This document shows, piece by piece, positions 1 to 10,381 of a DNA stretch of 64,000 bases (positions within the stretch are counted from its first letter, which is position 1; each line of letters opens with the position of its first letter). The DNA lies in contig JAUFSD010000007.1 in NCBI GenBank assembly GCA_033030425.1, positions 248,001-312,000 on the forward strand, given 5' to 3'. This DNA is from Verpa conica (Eukaryota > Ascomycota > Pezizomycetes > Pezizales > Morchellaceae). The notes beneath the pieces were generated by a model. That model saw only the letters and a list, made by a program, of their open reading frames with translations, was not told the DNA's origin and made no database searches. A program made the translations under genes and the position numbers.

Positions 1-38
1 TACTATAATCTAGAATAAGAAAGAGAGGGAAAGCCTAC

Positions 39-2478
39 GTAAGGAATGATTCACCCCAGCCGAATAATCACCCACCGACTCCGGAGTCCAAGGGCCAATA
101 AACACACTTCCAGCATGCTGCACTAGATCCACAACTTTTGCTGCGTCCGCAACTTGCAGAATGAGATGCTCCGGGGCATACAAATTACTCAACCTCAACG
201 CATCCTCCACCGTCTCCGTCTGCAGCGTAACAGAGTGCTCAATGGCACCTCTAACAATATCTACTCTGGGTAGTTGCAGCGCCTGCTTATGTAGTTCGCT
301 CTCAATCGCCGCGAGTCCATCCTCATTGAGTCCCACAGCGATCAAAACAACCTGAGAATCCACGCCATGTTCCGCCTGTGACAAGAGATCACTCGCCACG
401 AATGCGGGGTTGGACGTCGCATCTGCAATAACTAGTACTTCTGACGGCCCAGCTGGCATATCGATACTAACACCCGCGGAGGTATCGTTGCTAACAAACA
501 TTTTCCCGGCGGTGACAAACTGGTTGCCCGGGCCGAGGATCTTGTCTACTTTCGGGACTGTTTCTGTACCGTATGCGAGGGCTGCGACGGCTTGGGCTCC
601 GCCGGCGAGGACGATGCATGAGGCGCCGACTTTGTGCGCGACGTAGACAATCTCCGGTGTGACGCTGCCGTCTGGGCGGGGAGGTGAGGCGAGAACGATC
701 TGTTTGCAGCCTGCGACGAGGGCGGGGACGCCGAGCATTAGTGCTGTTGAGGGGAGGACGGCCGTGCCGCCGGGTACGTAGAGGCCGACTTTCTCAATGG
801 GGCGGACGAAGCGGGAGCAGCGGACCCCGGGCATGGTCTCGACGACTAGGGTGTTGGTTTCTTTTTGGCCGTCGTGGAACTTGCGGATGTTTTCAAAGGA
901 GAGGTCGATGGCGTCGATGGTCTCTTGTGGGAGTTGCATTAGCTCTGGTGGGAATGGGGCGTTGAGGACTGGGGATTTGAGGGAGGTGGCACGGTCGAAT
1001 TTGGCGGCGTATTCGAGGAGTGCGGCGTCTCCGCGCTCTCGGACGGCGGTGATGATCGGGGTTACGATGGACATGATGTCTGTTGTTTTCTGTGCTGGGC
1101 GGCGTAGGATAGCCTCGAGTTCTGCTGGAGTGGCGGTTTGTGCATTGAAGCGCTGCATCTTGATGGGACGGTTCGGGTCGAGAGGTTCGACGGCCGGCGG
1201 GGCGGGGGGAGCGTTTTCTGTCCATTTTTCTTTGGCATCTCCTTTGCGGCGGGAGACTTTGAGGGATTTTGCATCAAGGTTCTTCTCAATATCAGAGAGA
1301 GATACACCGGCGGCAACGCAGCGTGCGAGAGCGAAATAGATCAAGTCTGCGGCCTCGAATGAGATTTCCTCTTTCGTCTTTGCATCACAGAGCTCCTCGG
1401 CCTCCTCCATAATCTTTGCACGGAGCAACTTCTCATCCGAGAACAACCTCGCAGTGTAGGATCCCTCGGGTGCAGAATTCTTTCTTGACTGTAGCGTCTG
1501 CTGTAGACTTGAGAGTCCCTGGTAAGCACCGAAGCAAGTCGCAGTCTCAAGATGACAAAACCCTATTAGAAAACCAGTCAGTCACAAGATCGCACTCGCA
1601 TAATTTTAAAAAGGTTCATATAACCCACCAGTCCCCTTCTGCCTAACCACGAACCGCAAACAATCCTGATCGCAGTCTGCATCGATCTTGACAAGCTCTT
1701 GCACCGCTCCGCTAGTAGCGCCCTTATACCACAACCCCCTCTTCCGGCTTTGATAGACGCCGCTCCCCGTCCTCAGACTCTCCTTCACACTCTCCTCAGA
1801 GCTGTACACAAGCCCTAGTGCAATACCTCGCTCATCAACCACAAGTGTCGAGATGAGGTTATCAGGTCTGTCAGACACCACACCAGCCATAAAGACCTCC
1901 GCAACCGGCAACAACCCCGGATTCGCCGCCGGGTCTACCGTGAGCAATTCAGAAGCAACAATAGGAACCGCAGCTAGCTTTGCAATTGACGCAACATCAC
2001 TAACAGACGGTTCCTTTCCGAAGGATACATAAACCGGTGGACGATCACTACTGCCATACCCCTGCAGCCAGCCGGTGATAAAGTCAAGGTTAATGACATT
2101 GTGGGCATAGACACCCACACTTGTATCACTGATTGCATCAATGATCTTTTCTTTACTCTGGTAGTCTGTATCCAGTAACAGGACTAATCGTGAATCGTTG
2201 ACTTCGGGCTGGAGGAGTTTGAGCTGATCGTAGGTTGCAAATACCCTATTCGCACCTGCGTCCAGGAGGGCACGGACGTCATCAGGGTTGGAGAGGGAGG
2301 TGACATTGAGGGAGAAGGAGTACCGGTTGAAGTTTTGTGGGATGTATGTGAGTGCAGCCTCGAGAGTAGCGGGGGTAACGGTGATGAAGACTTGGCTGAG
2401 GTAGGCGACCTGGGACTCTGAGAGGCCGGAGGAGAAGGGGGACTCGGAGAAGGGGTCAATTGCAGCTATTAGAGACAT
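39..2478 (-). CDS. HIS4: Histidine biosynthesis trifunctional protein (3' end beyond window)
   Basis: Catalyses three histidine-pathway steps: phosphoribosyl-AMP cyclohydrolase, phosphoribosyl-ATP pyrophosphohydrolase and histidinol dehydrogenase. Exons on the minus strand are 2478-1629 and 1562-39. The 66-nt intron (donor GTGGGT, acceptor AATAG) restores the cyclohydrolase motif TGFCHLETATCFG, where the Cys joins the DCDQDCL pair as zinc ligands. Exon 2 then carries the pyrophosphohydrolase segment LLRAKIMEEAEELCDA and the dehydrogenase, with PAGPSEVLVIAD and LLSQAEHGVDSQ. The last visible residues, ESVGDYSAGVNHSL, are followed by a GTAGGC donor at 38, so the roughly 30-residue C-terminus lies off the left edge. 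The start is the ATG giving MSLIAAIDPF; the longer open frame upstream opens with TTG. The gene is divergent from TAF9. Family assignment is certain. Confidence 0.95.
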
Positions 2479-2889
2479 TTTTGCAGCTGGTGTTTGTACT
2501 TTGAGGTATTGTTCAAGAGTCAATGACTGAAGTTTTCTTATGGTGGGGCAGTAGCGGGGTATGTTTAGTGACCAATTGAACCCCCTGTCGTGTGCTCATC
2601 TCAGCATCGATGGGCAGATGAAAGGGGATATCTATGAAGGAGTCTTTTGACACCCTTACTTTGAGTATTAGATGGAGATAAATAGATGTAATTGTAACCC
2701 TCCAGATGATTTAATCCCCAGTAATTATAATCGATTATCCCCTTCCCTCCCCAGATCCAGTCCCGTTACCGCCAAGCCAGTCACGAGATCACGTATCTAT
2801 ACTCAAAGCGCAACACCAGCAACAGCACAAACCCAGAGCAAACCCACGAACAACCCACGAACAGCCCACCCACGTCCACACCCACCACA
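2479..2889. promoter_or_regulatory. HIS4-TAF9 divergent intergenic region
   Basis: A 411-bp shared 5' region between two divergently transcribed genes. The part next to TAF9 is rich in CA/CCA and probably holds its 5' UTR. A minus-strand TTGACTC at about 2516-2522 resembles a half-match to the Gcn4/CpcA amino-acid-control site (TGACTCA), but it is incomplete. I see no gene here. Confidence 0.5.
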
Positions 2890-3620
2890 ATGGCCGAAAC
2901 AAACGGCACCACCGCCGCCGACCAAGAGCTCAACCCCCCCGCGCCCGCCACCGATGCGCCCACTACCGACCCTAAGCCCGACACCACCGCCGACCCCCCC
3001 GCCGGCACCCGCAAGCCGCGAGACGCAAGAATCATCCACCTGATCCTCGCCTCCATGGGTGTGTCGGCCTACCAAGAACGCGTCCCACTAATGCTCATGG
3101 ACTTTGCCTACCGTTCGTTGCTCCCTGTCTTCTCCCCGCCCACTCACCACACTAACAACCCCCACAAGGCTACACGTCCTCCGTCCTACAAGACGCGCTC
3201 CTCTTCTCCGACGCCATAAACGGCACCGTCAACACAGGCGGCCCTAACCCACCTGCAAACATCACAATCGCAGACCTACGCATGTCTGTCGCATCACGCA
3301 TCAACCACCAATTCAACACCGCCCTGCCAAAGGAGTTCCTACTAGACATTGCCCAGGAGCGCAACAGGATCGCACTACCGACCGTCGGCAAGGAGTTTGG
3401 TGTCCGGCTGCCACCGGAGAAGTACAGCCTTACGGGTATCAATTGGGATCTGGCGGAGACCAGGGAGGACTGGATGGACGATTCAAGCGGAGATGAGGAT
3501 GACGAGGATGGAATGATTCCGAAAGTGGAGCTCGTAGGTACTGGTGGGGATAGGATGGAGATGGATGATTTGTTTGCGGAGGAGGAGGAGATAGGGGATA
3601 GTAGTATGCCTGATGCTTAA
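2890..3620 (+). CDS. TAF9: Transcription initiation factor TFIID subunit 9 (TAF9)
   Basis: Histone-fold subunit shared by TFIID and SAGA; pairs with TAF6 in the core of both complexes in the nucleus. Exons 2890-3112 and 3169-3620 are joined across a 56-nt intron (GTTCGT...CAAG), which rebuilds LMLMDFAYRYTSSVLQDA in the alpha-2 helix. Product 224 aa. Residues 1-40 are a Thr/Pro-rich disordered leader. The histone fold runs from PRDARIIHLILASMGV (about 42) to ITIADLRMSVASRINHQF. It is followed by the family's conserved region LPKEFLLDIAQERNRIALP and RLPPEKYSLTGINWDL. The tail (about 180-224) is highly acidic (SSGDEDDEDG, FAEEEEIGD). Length and domain order are normal for fungal TAF9. Confidence 0.95.
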
Positions 3621-3921
3621 GGTTAATATATTAGGGACGTTAGGAGTTTTACGGATGACTTTTTTTTCTTTTTCTTTTTTCTTTGTACTTTTTTCCCTTC
3701 CCCCTTCTTTTTATTTCCCTTTTGGTTCCCTTTCTTGAAGAAAAAAGACACCTAGAATAAAATACTATATCTTCACATACTCTAAACGTCCTATCCAAAC
3801 AAAGGTACATCAACCCACACCCCCCTCCCTCTCCCCTCCTATTTTTAAAAATCTAATCTGTACAATTATCAAAAAAAAAAAATCAAAACGCCAACCCAAC
3901 CTCTCTCTCTCTCTCCTACTC
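3621..3921. terminator. Convergent 3' region of TAF9 and CMC1-like gene
   Basis: About 300 bp between converging stop codons. It has long T-rich and pyrimidine tracts just after TAF9 and an AATAAA at 3756-3761 that fits a plus-strand polyadenylation signal. A (CT)n tract lies at about 3901-3914, next to the CMC1-like stop. No ORF of note. Confidence 0.5.
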
Positions 3922-4388
3922 TTATTTCCCCGCACTACCTTTCCCCAACTGCGTAAACCCCCCACCCTCACTCTTAACCTGAGTCTTCTTCCCCTCCCGC
4001 TTCGCCTCCTCCCGTTTCTCAATCTTCCTCCTGAACCATTCTGCCCTCGCCGCGTCTTCTTGCTCTTGTGTCGCATGCAGGACCATGCACGAGTTCATTG
4101 CGCGGCGCTCATTACGACATGCCCAGGTCGCTGAGACGGTGCGGCCCCGTGCACAGTCGGCAAACACTATATAACGCATTAGCAGGGGGTGCGTAAAGTA
4201 AAGAGAAAGATATATATGTATAAATAAATAAATAAAAACATACGTCGGATCTCCTCTGCGCACATTCCTCGCACACGGGCATAGTAGAGGTCTCGGACTT
4301 GGCCTTCTTGGTATGCAGATAGCGGGAGAGGGTTCTTTGTGAGTGGTGGAGTGGTGGTGGTGGTAGAGGTGGAGGTGGAGGTTTGCAT
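3922..4388 (-). CDS. CMC1: CMC1-like twin Cx9C mitochondrial protein (COX assembly)
   Basis: Small CHCH protein expected in the mitochondrial intermembrane space, where Cmc1 helps cytochrome c oxidase assembly. Exons 4388-4244 and 4166-3922 are joined across a 77-nt intron (GTATGT...ATAG), giving 129 aa. The splice creates the first Cx9C pair, C-AEEIRLFAD-C; the second is C-RNERRAMNS-C, separated by the GRTVSATWA segment typical of Cmc1. Residues 1-15 are Ser/Thr-rich; residues 16-30 read LTKNPLPLSAYQEGQ. The C-terminus is a charged Lys/Glu helix. The continuous open frame running up to 4548 reads through the intron in another frame and is not the gene. Cmc1 is preferred over Cox17/Cox19/Cox23 by the residues between the Cx9C motifs. 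Confidence 0.82.
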
Positions 4389-5023
4389 CTTTCTCTCCTT
4401 TGGTTTTATATATTATATAGATATAACTCTTTATTGGTGAAGGGTGTGGTGGAGGTTGGGTTGGGTTTGGGTATCGGACGACGTAGGTAGGTGTGGCTGT
4501 GGTGGCTGTGGTGGCTGTGGTGGTGTGGTGTTGTGGGGTTGTAGCCACGGTGTGGGGTGACGAGTGATGTTGGGTGAGTGGAGTGTAGTATCTCGTATTT
4601 CTTCTCCCTAGTGTGGGGTAAATAACTAGAAGGCCTTCAATTACGTCTATGGGGTCAAGATTATTGAATTCAATATTCTTCTATCACGAACAAGCTAATA
4701 ATAATAATAGCTATAAGTAGCAATTCCATGATTTTGCAACTTATTTATACACCCTACTCCACACAAACAATACCTAAAAAGTCTATAGTATTGGTGATGT
4801 CAATTTTTTTATATCGTCGCCTTCATAACCCCCACAACCAGCCAACCAGCCCAAGAAAGAAAGCGAAAAAAAAAAGAAGCAAAGTCCCTCCCGCATATGA
4901 AGTAGCAAGAAAAAAAACACTAGAATGGAATCTGAAAACCCGCGGGAGGAAATGAAGGAGAGAAAGAAAAGGAAAAAAAAGCTATATATGTATATTAATT
5001 TTTTTTGTTCCCCGATACCAATC
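4389..5023. other. Intergenic: CMC1 promoter side and PRS5 3' end
   Basis: 635 bp between two minus-strand genes. It contains TGTGG-rich repeats (about 4440-4550) just upstream of the CMC1-like ATG, then AT-rich sequence with A-runs towards the PRS5 stop. Open frames here (4728-4955 on plus, 4783-5061 on minus) are low-complexity Lys- or Phe-rich and unlikely to be coding. Confidence 0.5.
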
Positions 5024-6460
5024 CTACTCACCCCTGAATAAAACACTAATACTCTCTCCATGGTGAACCCGTCTCACAGCCTACCATCTCTTAGTTACAC
5101 TCTATTCAGGGTCGGAAGGGAAAAAAACTTACCTCAGCAAACACTTCACCCACATCCAGCACCTCCAACTTATGACACCTCCTTCTATGCTCATCCTGTG
5201 GCACAGTATTCGTAGTAACCACCCGATCAAGCGCACTCGCGTTAATCCTCTCAATCGCATCTCCCGAAAACACACCGTGTGTAACAAGTGCATACACTTT
5301 TGTCGCCCCTCCTTTCCCTTTCAGCAGCTTTGCAGCCCTAGTGATGGTATTCGACGTATCCGCCATATCATCCACCAAGATTGCAACCTTGCCCGCAAGA
5401 TCGCCCACCAGCATCATTGTCGCATTTTGTCGGTCCGTAATACGTGTAGGGCGACGCTCCTGCTAGGTGGTGAGGGGGTTAGTCACGTTCTTTCCACCAG
5501 AAAGTCAGGAAGTGGGAGGGGGAGGGGGTAGAGGAATACTTTATGGATCAGTGCAAACTCCATCCCCAGTGCGTCCGCGATAGCAGTAGCACGTTTTGCA
5601 CCACCAGCATCGGGGGAGACAATAACGGCATTCTGGTAGTCGGGAATGTTATATTTGATGTACCGCTGTAGCAGTGGCCTCCCATAGAGATTATCAACCG
5701 GGATATCAAAGAACCCCTGGTACTGTGGATCGTGAAGATCCATAGTAATGATGTGATCCGCCCCCGCGCAAGTGAGGAGGTCAGCAACGAGAGTTCCAGC
5801 CTGCGCAACCCACTGCTTATACCCTGTATTCTTCGGAGGCGACCATTCACTCGATGCACTGCTTGCCTGACCACGTGCACCATTAACCGAGTCTGTAGTG
5901 TTTGAGCGGCGAAGGAGGGGAGTCATTGAAGCTTTAGCTCCATTAGTAGAGGAAGGACCAGAGTTATTATTCTCCATTCCTCGCTCGAGCGCAAGACGGG
6001 AGAGACCCTTCTCGAGGTCACCGTGGGAGACACCAGGGACCGGAAAGTCCATAGGACCTGGAGTGCCAGGGCGGGACTCGAAGGTGTAGTCACCCCCTCT
6101 AGTACCACCATAGTTTGCCGGTGCCTTGCTCAATGGTGCGCCAACCTTGTTGTATGGGATATCGCTCTGACGACTATAAGGGAAGTGAGGAAGAACAGCG
6201 GTGACCCGTTTCGCGGATGCAGTCTTGCAAGCGGAGATGGTGATGAGAAGCTCAATTACGCCGTCATTGACGCGGCCACAACCGGACTGAATCACAAAGA
6301 CGTCTTTACCACGAACAGAGTCTTGGATCTCTACTCGGGTTTCGCCGACAGCGAATTTTGAGAGGGTTATGCGGCCGTTTGGAATGCCGAGCTGGTGGCA
6401 GATTGTAGCGACGAGCTCTGGGTGGGAGGAGCCCCCGAGGACAACGATGTTGCGGACCAT
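5024..6460 (-). CDS. PRS5: Ribose-phosphate pyrophosphokinase (PRPP synthetase, Prs5-like)
   Basis: Makes PRPP from ribose-5-phosphate and ATP for nucleotide, His and Trp synthesis. Exons 6460-5540, 5459-5133 and 5080-5024 (introns 80 and 52 nt), 434 aa. The second splice adds the conserved end [19 protein letters not shown]. Visible motifs are [13 protein letters not shown] at the N-terminus, [42 protein letters not shown], and the PRPP-binding loop [16 protein letters not shown] roughly 105-residue Ser/Gly-rich insertion (about 104-208) interrupts the catalytic core, like the non-homologous regions of yeast Prs1 and Prs5. QSGCGRVND favours Prs5. I chose the ATG at 6460, the family start; an open in-frame stretch continues upstream (see findings). 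Confidence 0.9.
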
Positions 6461-8178
6461 GGCTTCTGAAGGTGGAGGTGGGGGTGGGAAAAGAGGAGAG
6501 GGTGGTCGGGGAGGTGTAGGCTGATGTGGTGGTGGTGGGGTGTGTTCGACTAATGGAGGAGCAGACTGTTCGGCTTCTAGCTCGTCTTTTAGAGGGGGTG
6601 ACGGTTGTCGAGGTGTGGGATGTCTTAAAGGCTCAACGATCACTGGCCCGACGATAACTGGAGTTTCGTCTTCCGGAGGAGTTTCAAGTTGAGATGGTAC
6701 CCCAGGTGTCCGGAAAGAGAATAATTTTGAAATCGGTGCCCTATCTACAGCTTTAGCAAAACTCACTCCCCCACACCACCACAAGAGGAAGAAAGAGAGC
6801 CCCCTCACAAGAACCACTTCATCTAGGCAGATACGTAGAAAGGTCTCAACAAACCTTAAAAGAAGAACAAGAGACCAATTACTAATCCACAGACCACTAT
6901 TCAACAAAGAATAGCTTCAGGATCCTCGTAAATATTGATAAAGGCGGGTAGATGAGTAAAGCAGATGGTTGAATTTAATGCAAGAAGGCGAAAGGGAAAA
7001 AAAACCAGCAGGGTTTGTGACGTTGGGTTAAAAAGAATTTTTGTTCGAGGGCTTTTTGCCAAGCGGGTGTATTTTATATGCGCCAAGCCAACCCGATTGC
7101 GTGTGGCCATACGTGAGATGAACACCTTATGACAGGTGAGTTGAAACAGTGGGGCGGCGAGGGTAGCCTTAACATTGAGGAGCTATAGTTATGTACCAGG
7201 GTATTCTTGAACGGAAGGTATTAAATTGGTGAGCTATTACTGGCCGCACAGTCTGAAGTATTTATACCTGCATGTATCAAGAGTACATACAGAAATAGAA
7301 CGATCACTACGAGTCCTAAAACCTATAGTGAAAAGACCAAGCAATACAAGTAACCCCGCCGAAAAAGCATGCCAGACAGAAAAACGCCATATTCCCAGAT
7401 ATCCAAACATACCTGTGATCCTCCTCCACTCAGAACTCTCCCCACGACATCTCTTCCCCTCATCTCACTCAAAACTGGTACCCTATCGGGTAAATATTTT
7501 ATACCCGAGAACCTAGATCTCGAAAACGTGCTCCCGGCAGGACGTCTAACTGGGTATTAGTATCCTGGGTTCTTGTACCTATGTAAGGAACCCTTGGCAC
7601 GGATGATATTCAGGCTCCTAACTTTCTGTAAACTATTGAGTCTCGGAGACACCCTGTAGCACATATAATACTGTAAGAAGTATTGCCGGGTACCAGATCG
7701 GTATTATCTCCATGGTATACCCTGTTTATTTTTTCAAAAACTACAGATAAACACAAACTTGATGCCCATTCTTTTATTTTCACACTTTCACAAACTCTAC
7801 CCCATGTTGAATGCTTAACCCCTAAAAAATCCTACCTACCCAAAAGATGCTATAAGTAGGAAGTCTCTGCTCTACTGTAATTTCATATATGAAAAGACAG
7901 GGTGAATACTCCTAGCGGCCCTAAAACCAAACCACACTCACAAAGGAGAGATTACAAAAGAAAATTACAAAAGAAAGGTGCAAAAAACGACCCGCGAACT
8001 AAAAGAAAAGAACAACCCTCCCAACCAACCAAACAAACAAATCCGACAAACAAACCCAGTAATGAATCCACATCCCAAACTTACAATGCACAACCCATCA
8101 CTTACTTACTCATATCTTTTACCCCTATTTTAGTACCCGGTGATTTCTGTCCTTTTCTCCAATCCTCTAATCATTCCA
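6461..8178. other. Intergenic: PRS5 5' region and LAS17 3' region
   Basis: 1.7 kb. Positions 6461-6907 stay open in the PRS5 frame and encode a Pro-rich stretch with no ATG. From about 7490 to 7730 the sequence has several GGTACC/GGGTA-type short inverted motifs (for example around 7479 and 7689). Positions 7900-8160 are A/C-rich and carry a spurious Lys/Thr/Asn-rich frame. I see no convincing gene. Confidence 0.5.
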
Positions 8179-10381
8179 CTACCAATCTCCGTCGTCCTCA
8201 TCATCTATCCTCTCGTTAGTATCTCATAATTCGGAAGTCGCTAAAAAGCTACTACAGAGTACTCACCACTTTGGTTTGAAACCTTCTGCTTCCTCTTGTC
8301 CAATTCCCTCTGCACCGCATCCATTGGGTTCATAGGTGCAGATGTAACCGGCGGTTTAACAGCTGGTGCACTTGCGTCCTTAACCGTCTTTGTCTTCTTC
8401 AATGCATGGATTCCTCCCGCACCCCTAATAGATGCTAGTAGATCTCCAGGTGGCAGCACACTCTTGCTTGGTAGTGGTGCTGCGCCTTCGTCTCGCCCTG
8501 GTAGTGGTGGAGGCGGGGGTGGTCCGCCGGGGCCCATTCCAGGGGGTGGTGGGGGAGGTGGTGGGGCAGGAGGTGCACCAGTACCGAACCCCGTGCTAGG
8601 CGGAGGTGGTGGAGGCGGTGGAGGTGGTGGTGCACTTGAGCCGAACCCAGGCATTGGTGGAGGGGGTGGTGCATTTGAGCCGAACCCAGGCATTGGCGGA
8701 GGTGGAGGCGGTGGGGCACTGTTGTTAAAACCAGACATACCAGGCGGCGGAGGTGGAGGTGGAGGTACACCGCCACTAAAACCAGCCATGGCCGGTTGGC
8801 TAGATGGCGGTGGGAGGGGCGGTGGTGGTGGGCCCGCACTACCAAAGCTAGGTATGGGGGGCTGGCTGGATGGTGGTGGAGGGGGGCGAGGTGGAAGATC
8901 TGGAAACGAGTTAGTTATATACTAAGTAAAGTCTGACACAGCAGGGTACAAACCTCGAACTGGAGGAGGAGGTGCATCCATTGGTGGTCGAGGCGGTGGT
9001 GGAGGGCCTGGAAACGCTGGTCGTGATGGCAAACTCGGTCCAGGTGGGCCCCGAACTGGAGCCTGTGGCGGTCGACTCGTCGGTGCCTGGAAAGGTGGCG
9101 GAACACTAAACTTTGGACTATTGTCCCCCAGCGGCGTCTTTGGTGGTAGCGGCGGTGCACTTTGTGTAGGCGGTAATGGAGGCGGCGGACCAGGCCGAGG
9201 AGGAGGTGCTGAACTGACATACGCACCAGCTGTAGGTAGCGGAGGAGGGACTCCAAACCGCGTTTGCGAAGGTGGGGATACCGCTCGTGGAGGCGGTGGT
9301 GCTGGGGATCGGGTCGGTGGAGGGGGTGAAGAAGAACCTGGTGAATGCGCAGGCAAGTGCTTCGATCCTCTAGGTATTGGTGGAGGAGGTGGTGGTCCCC
9401 TCCGTGATTTTGTCGAACTCCCAGTTGCCTGAGGACTTAGTTGACCATTTTTAAAGACAGGAGGTGGTGGGGGCCCTGGGGGCGGTGGGGGCCCTGGTGG
9501 TGGGGGAGGTGCAGATTGTGATGGCGGACCCGGGGGCGGCGGCGGAGGAGGAGCCTTTGCGCTCCTGTCAACCCCTCTGGGTGAGCTTGGGGCTTCCATT
9601 TCATGAACACCATTCCCATTTGACATACGCTTTCGCTTTTCTGCCTCTTCATTCTTCTCTTTCTCTGCGATATAACTTTTAATAAAATCCTCGTTATCCT
9701 TAATCTGGTCCGCCGTAATTCCCATGCCCATTAGCTCCTTTAATAATGCCTGGAATGCCGGATCTGGATTATCTAGCGAGAATGCCAAATCGCCTCCATT
9801 TTGAGCCTTCTGGACCGGGGCGGGTGATGAATTGTGAGAAACGCTATTACTGTGATTGAGGTGCGGAAGGTGAGGATGAGGCATGTGGGCGCTGAATCCG
9901 GAGGTAGAGCGGCCACCTTTCGATTTCGCGTATTTGTCCCGTGTCTCGACCTTTTTGTAAAAGCCTGTAGCTTCCTTGTCATCTGCAAAGGAGAACCCCG
10001 CCATGCAGTTCTCGAGTTCGAAGGTATGGAAGAACTTCCGGTCATGATTATACTTGAAGCCTTCGTAGAGCTCCTGGTCCCATATCACGCCTTTGTTGCT
10101 CTGTTCAGGGATCGAAATCAGTACCAGACCCCTCACCAAGAAACTCCCACACTTAAAATAGGTATACGTACAGTAACGTCAACGATCTTGAAGAAAAACG
10201 TATTCCCGACCAAATCTTCGGCCAGCACCAAGGCCCCGCTAATTCCAGTGAAGTTCCATTTATGCTTGTCCGGATAGTTCACGTAGAGCCGCGCGACAGC
10301 GACAGTGACGATATTGTTTGAGGGGCTTGGAACGGCGCGTTTAACGACCGTCTTGTCGTCCTTGTTCAAAATAGACGGCAT
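8179..10381 (-). CDS. LAS17: Las17/WASP actin nucleation-promoting factor
   Basis: Activates Arp2/3 at cortical actin patches for endocytosis. Exons 10381-10172, 10100-8954, 8899-8267 and 8204-8179 (introns 71, 54 and 62 nt), 671 aa. The WH1 domain occupies about residues 1-125: NIVTVAVARLYVNYPDKHKW, NTFFFKIVDVTSNKGVIWDQ across the first splice, then FFHTFELENCMAGFSFADD. A conserved short helix follows (LLKELMGMGITADQIKDN). Residues about 240-590 are poly-proline with (P)5-10 runs for profilin and SH3 partners. The WH2 motif is DLLASIRGAGGIHALKKTK. The 26-nt last exon is essential: it supplies the acidic Arp2/3-binding tail ending DDEDDGDW. The plus-strand Gly-rich frames opposite are shadows of the proline codons. 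Confidence 0.95.

Noticed and set aside
161..1339. Several plus-strand frames opposite HIS4
   Set aside because: Shadows of the histidinol dehydrogenase exon, with Ser/Arg/Gly-biased composition.
3922..4548. 208-codon minus frame as one gene
   Set aside because: It reads through the CMC1-like intron; the first part is low-complexity in a different frame from the Cx9C exon 1.
7226..8219. Small plus-strand frames upstream of LAS17 3' end
   Set aside because: Low-complexity Lys/Thr/Pro composition, non-ATG starts or no splice context, no family.
8296..8925. 209-codon Gly-rich plus-strand frame opposite LAS17
   Set aside because: Pure complement of proline codons in the LAS17 poly-proline region; no independent support.
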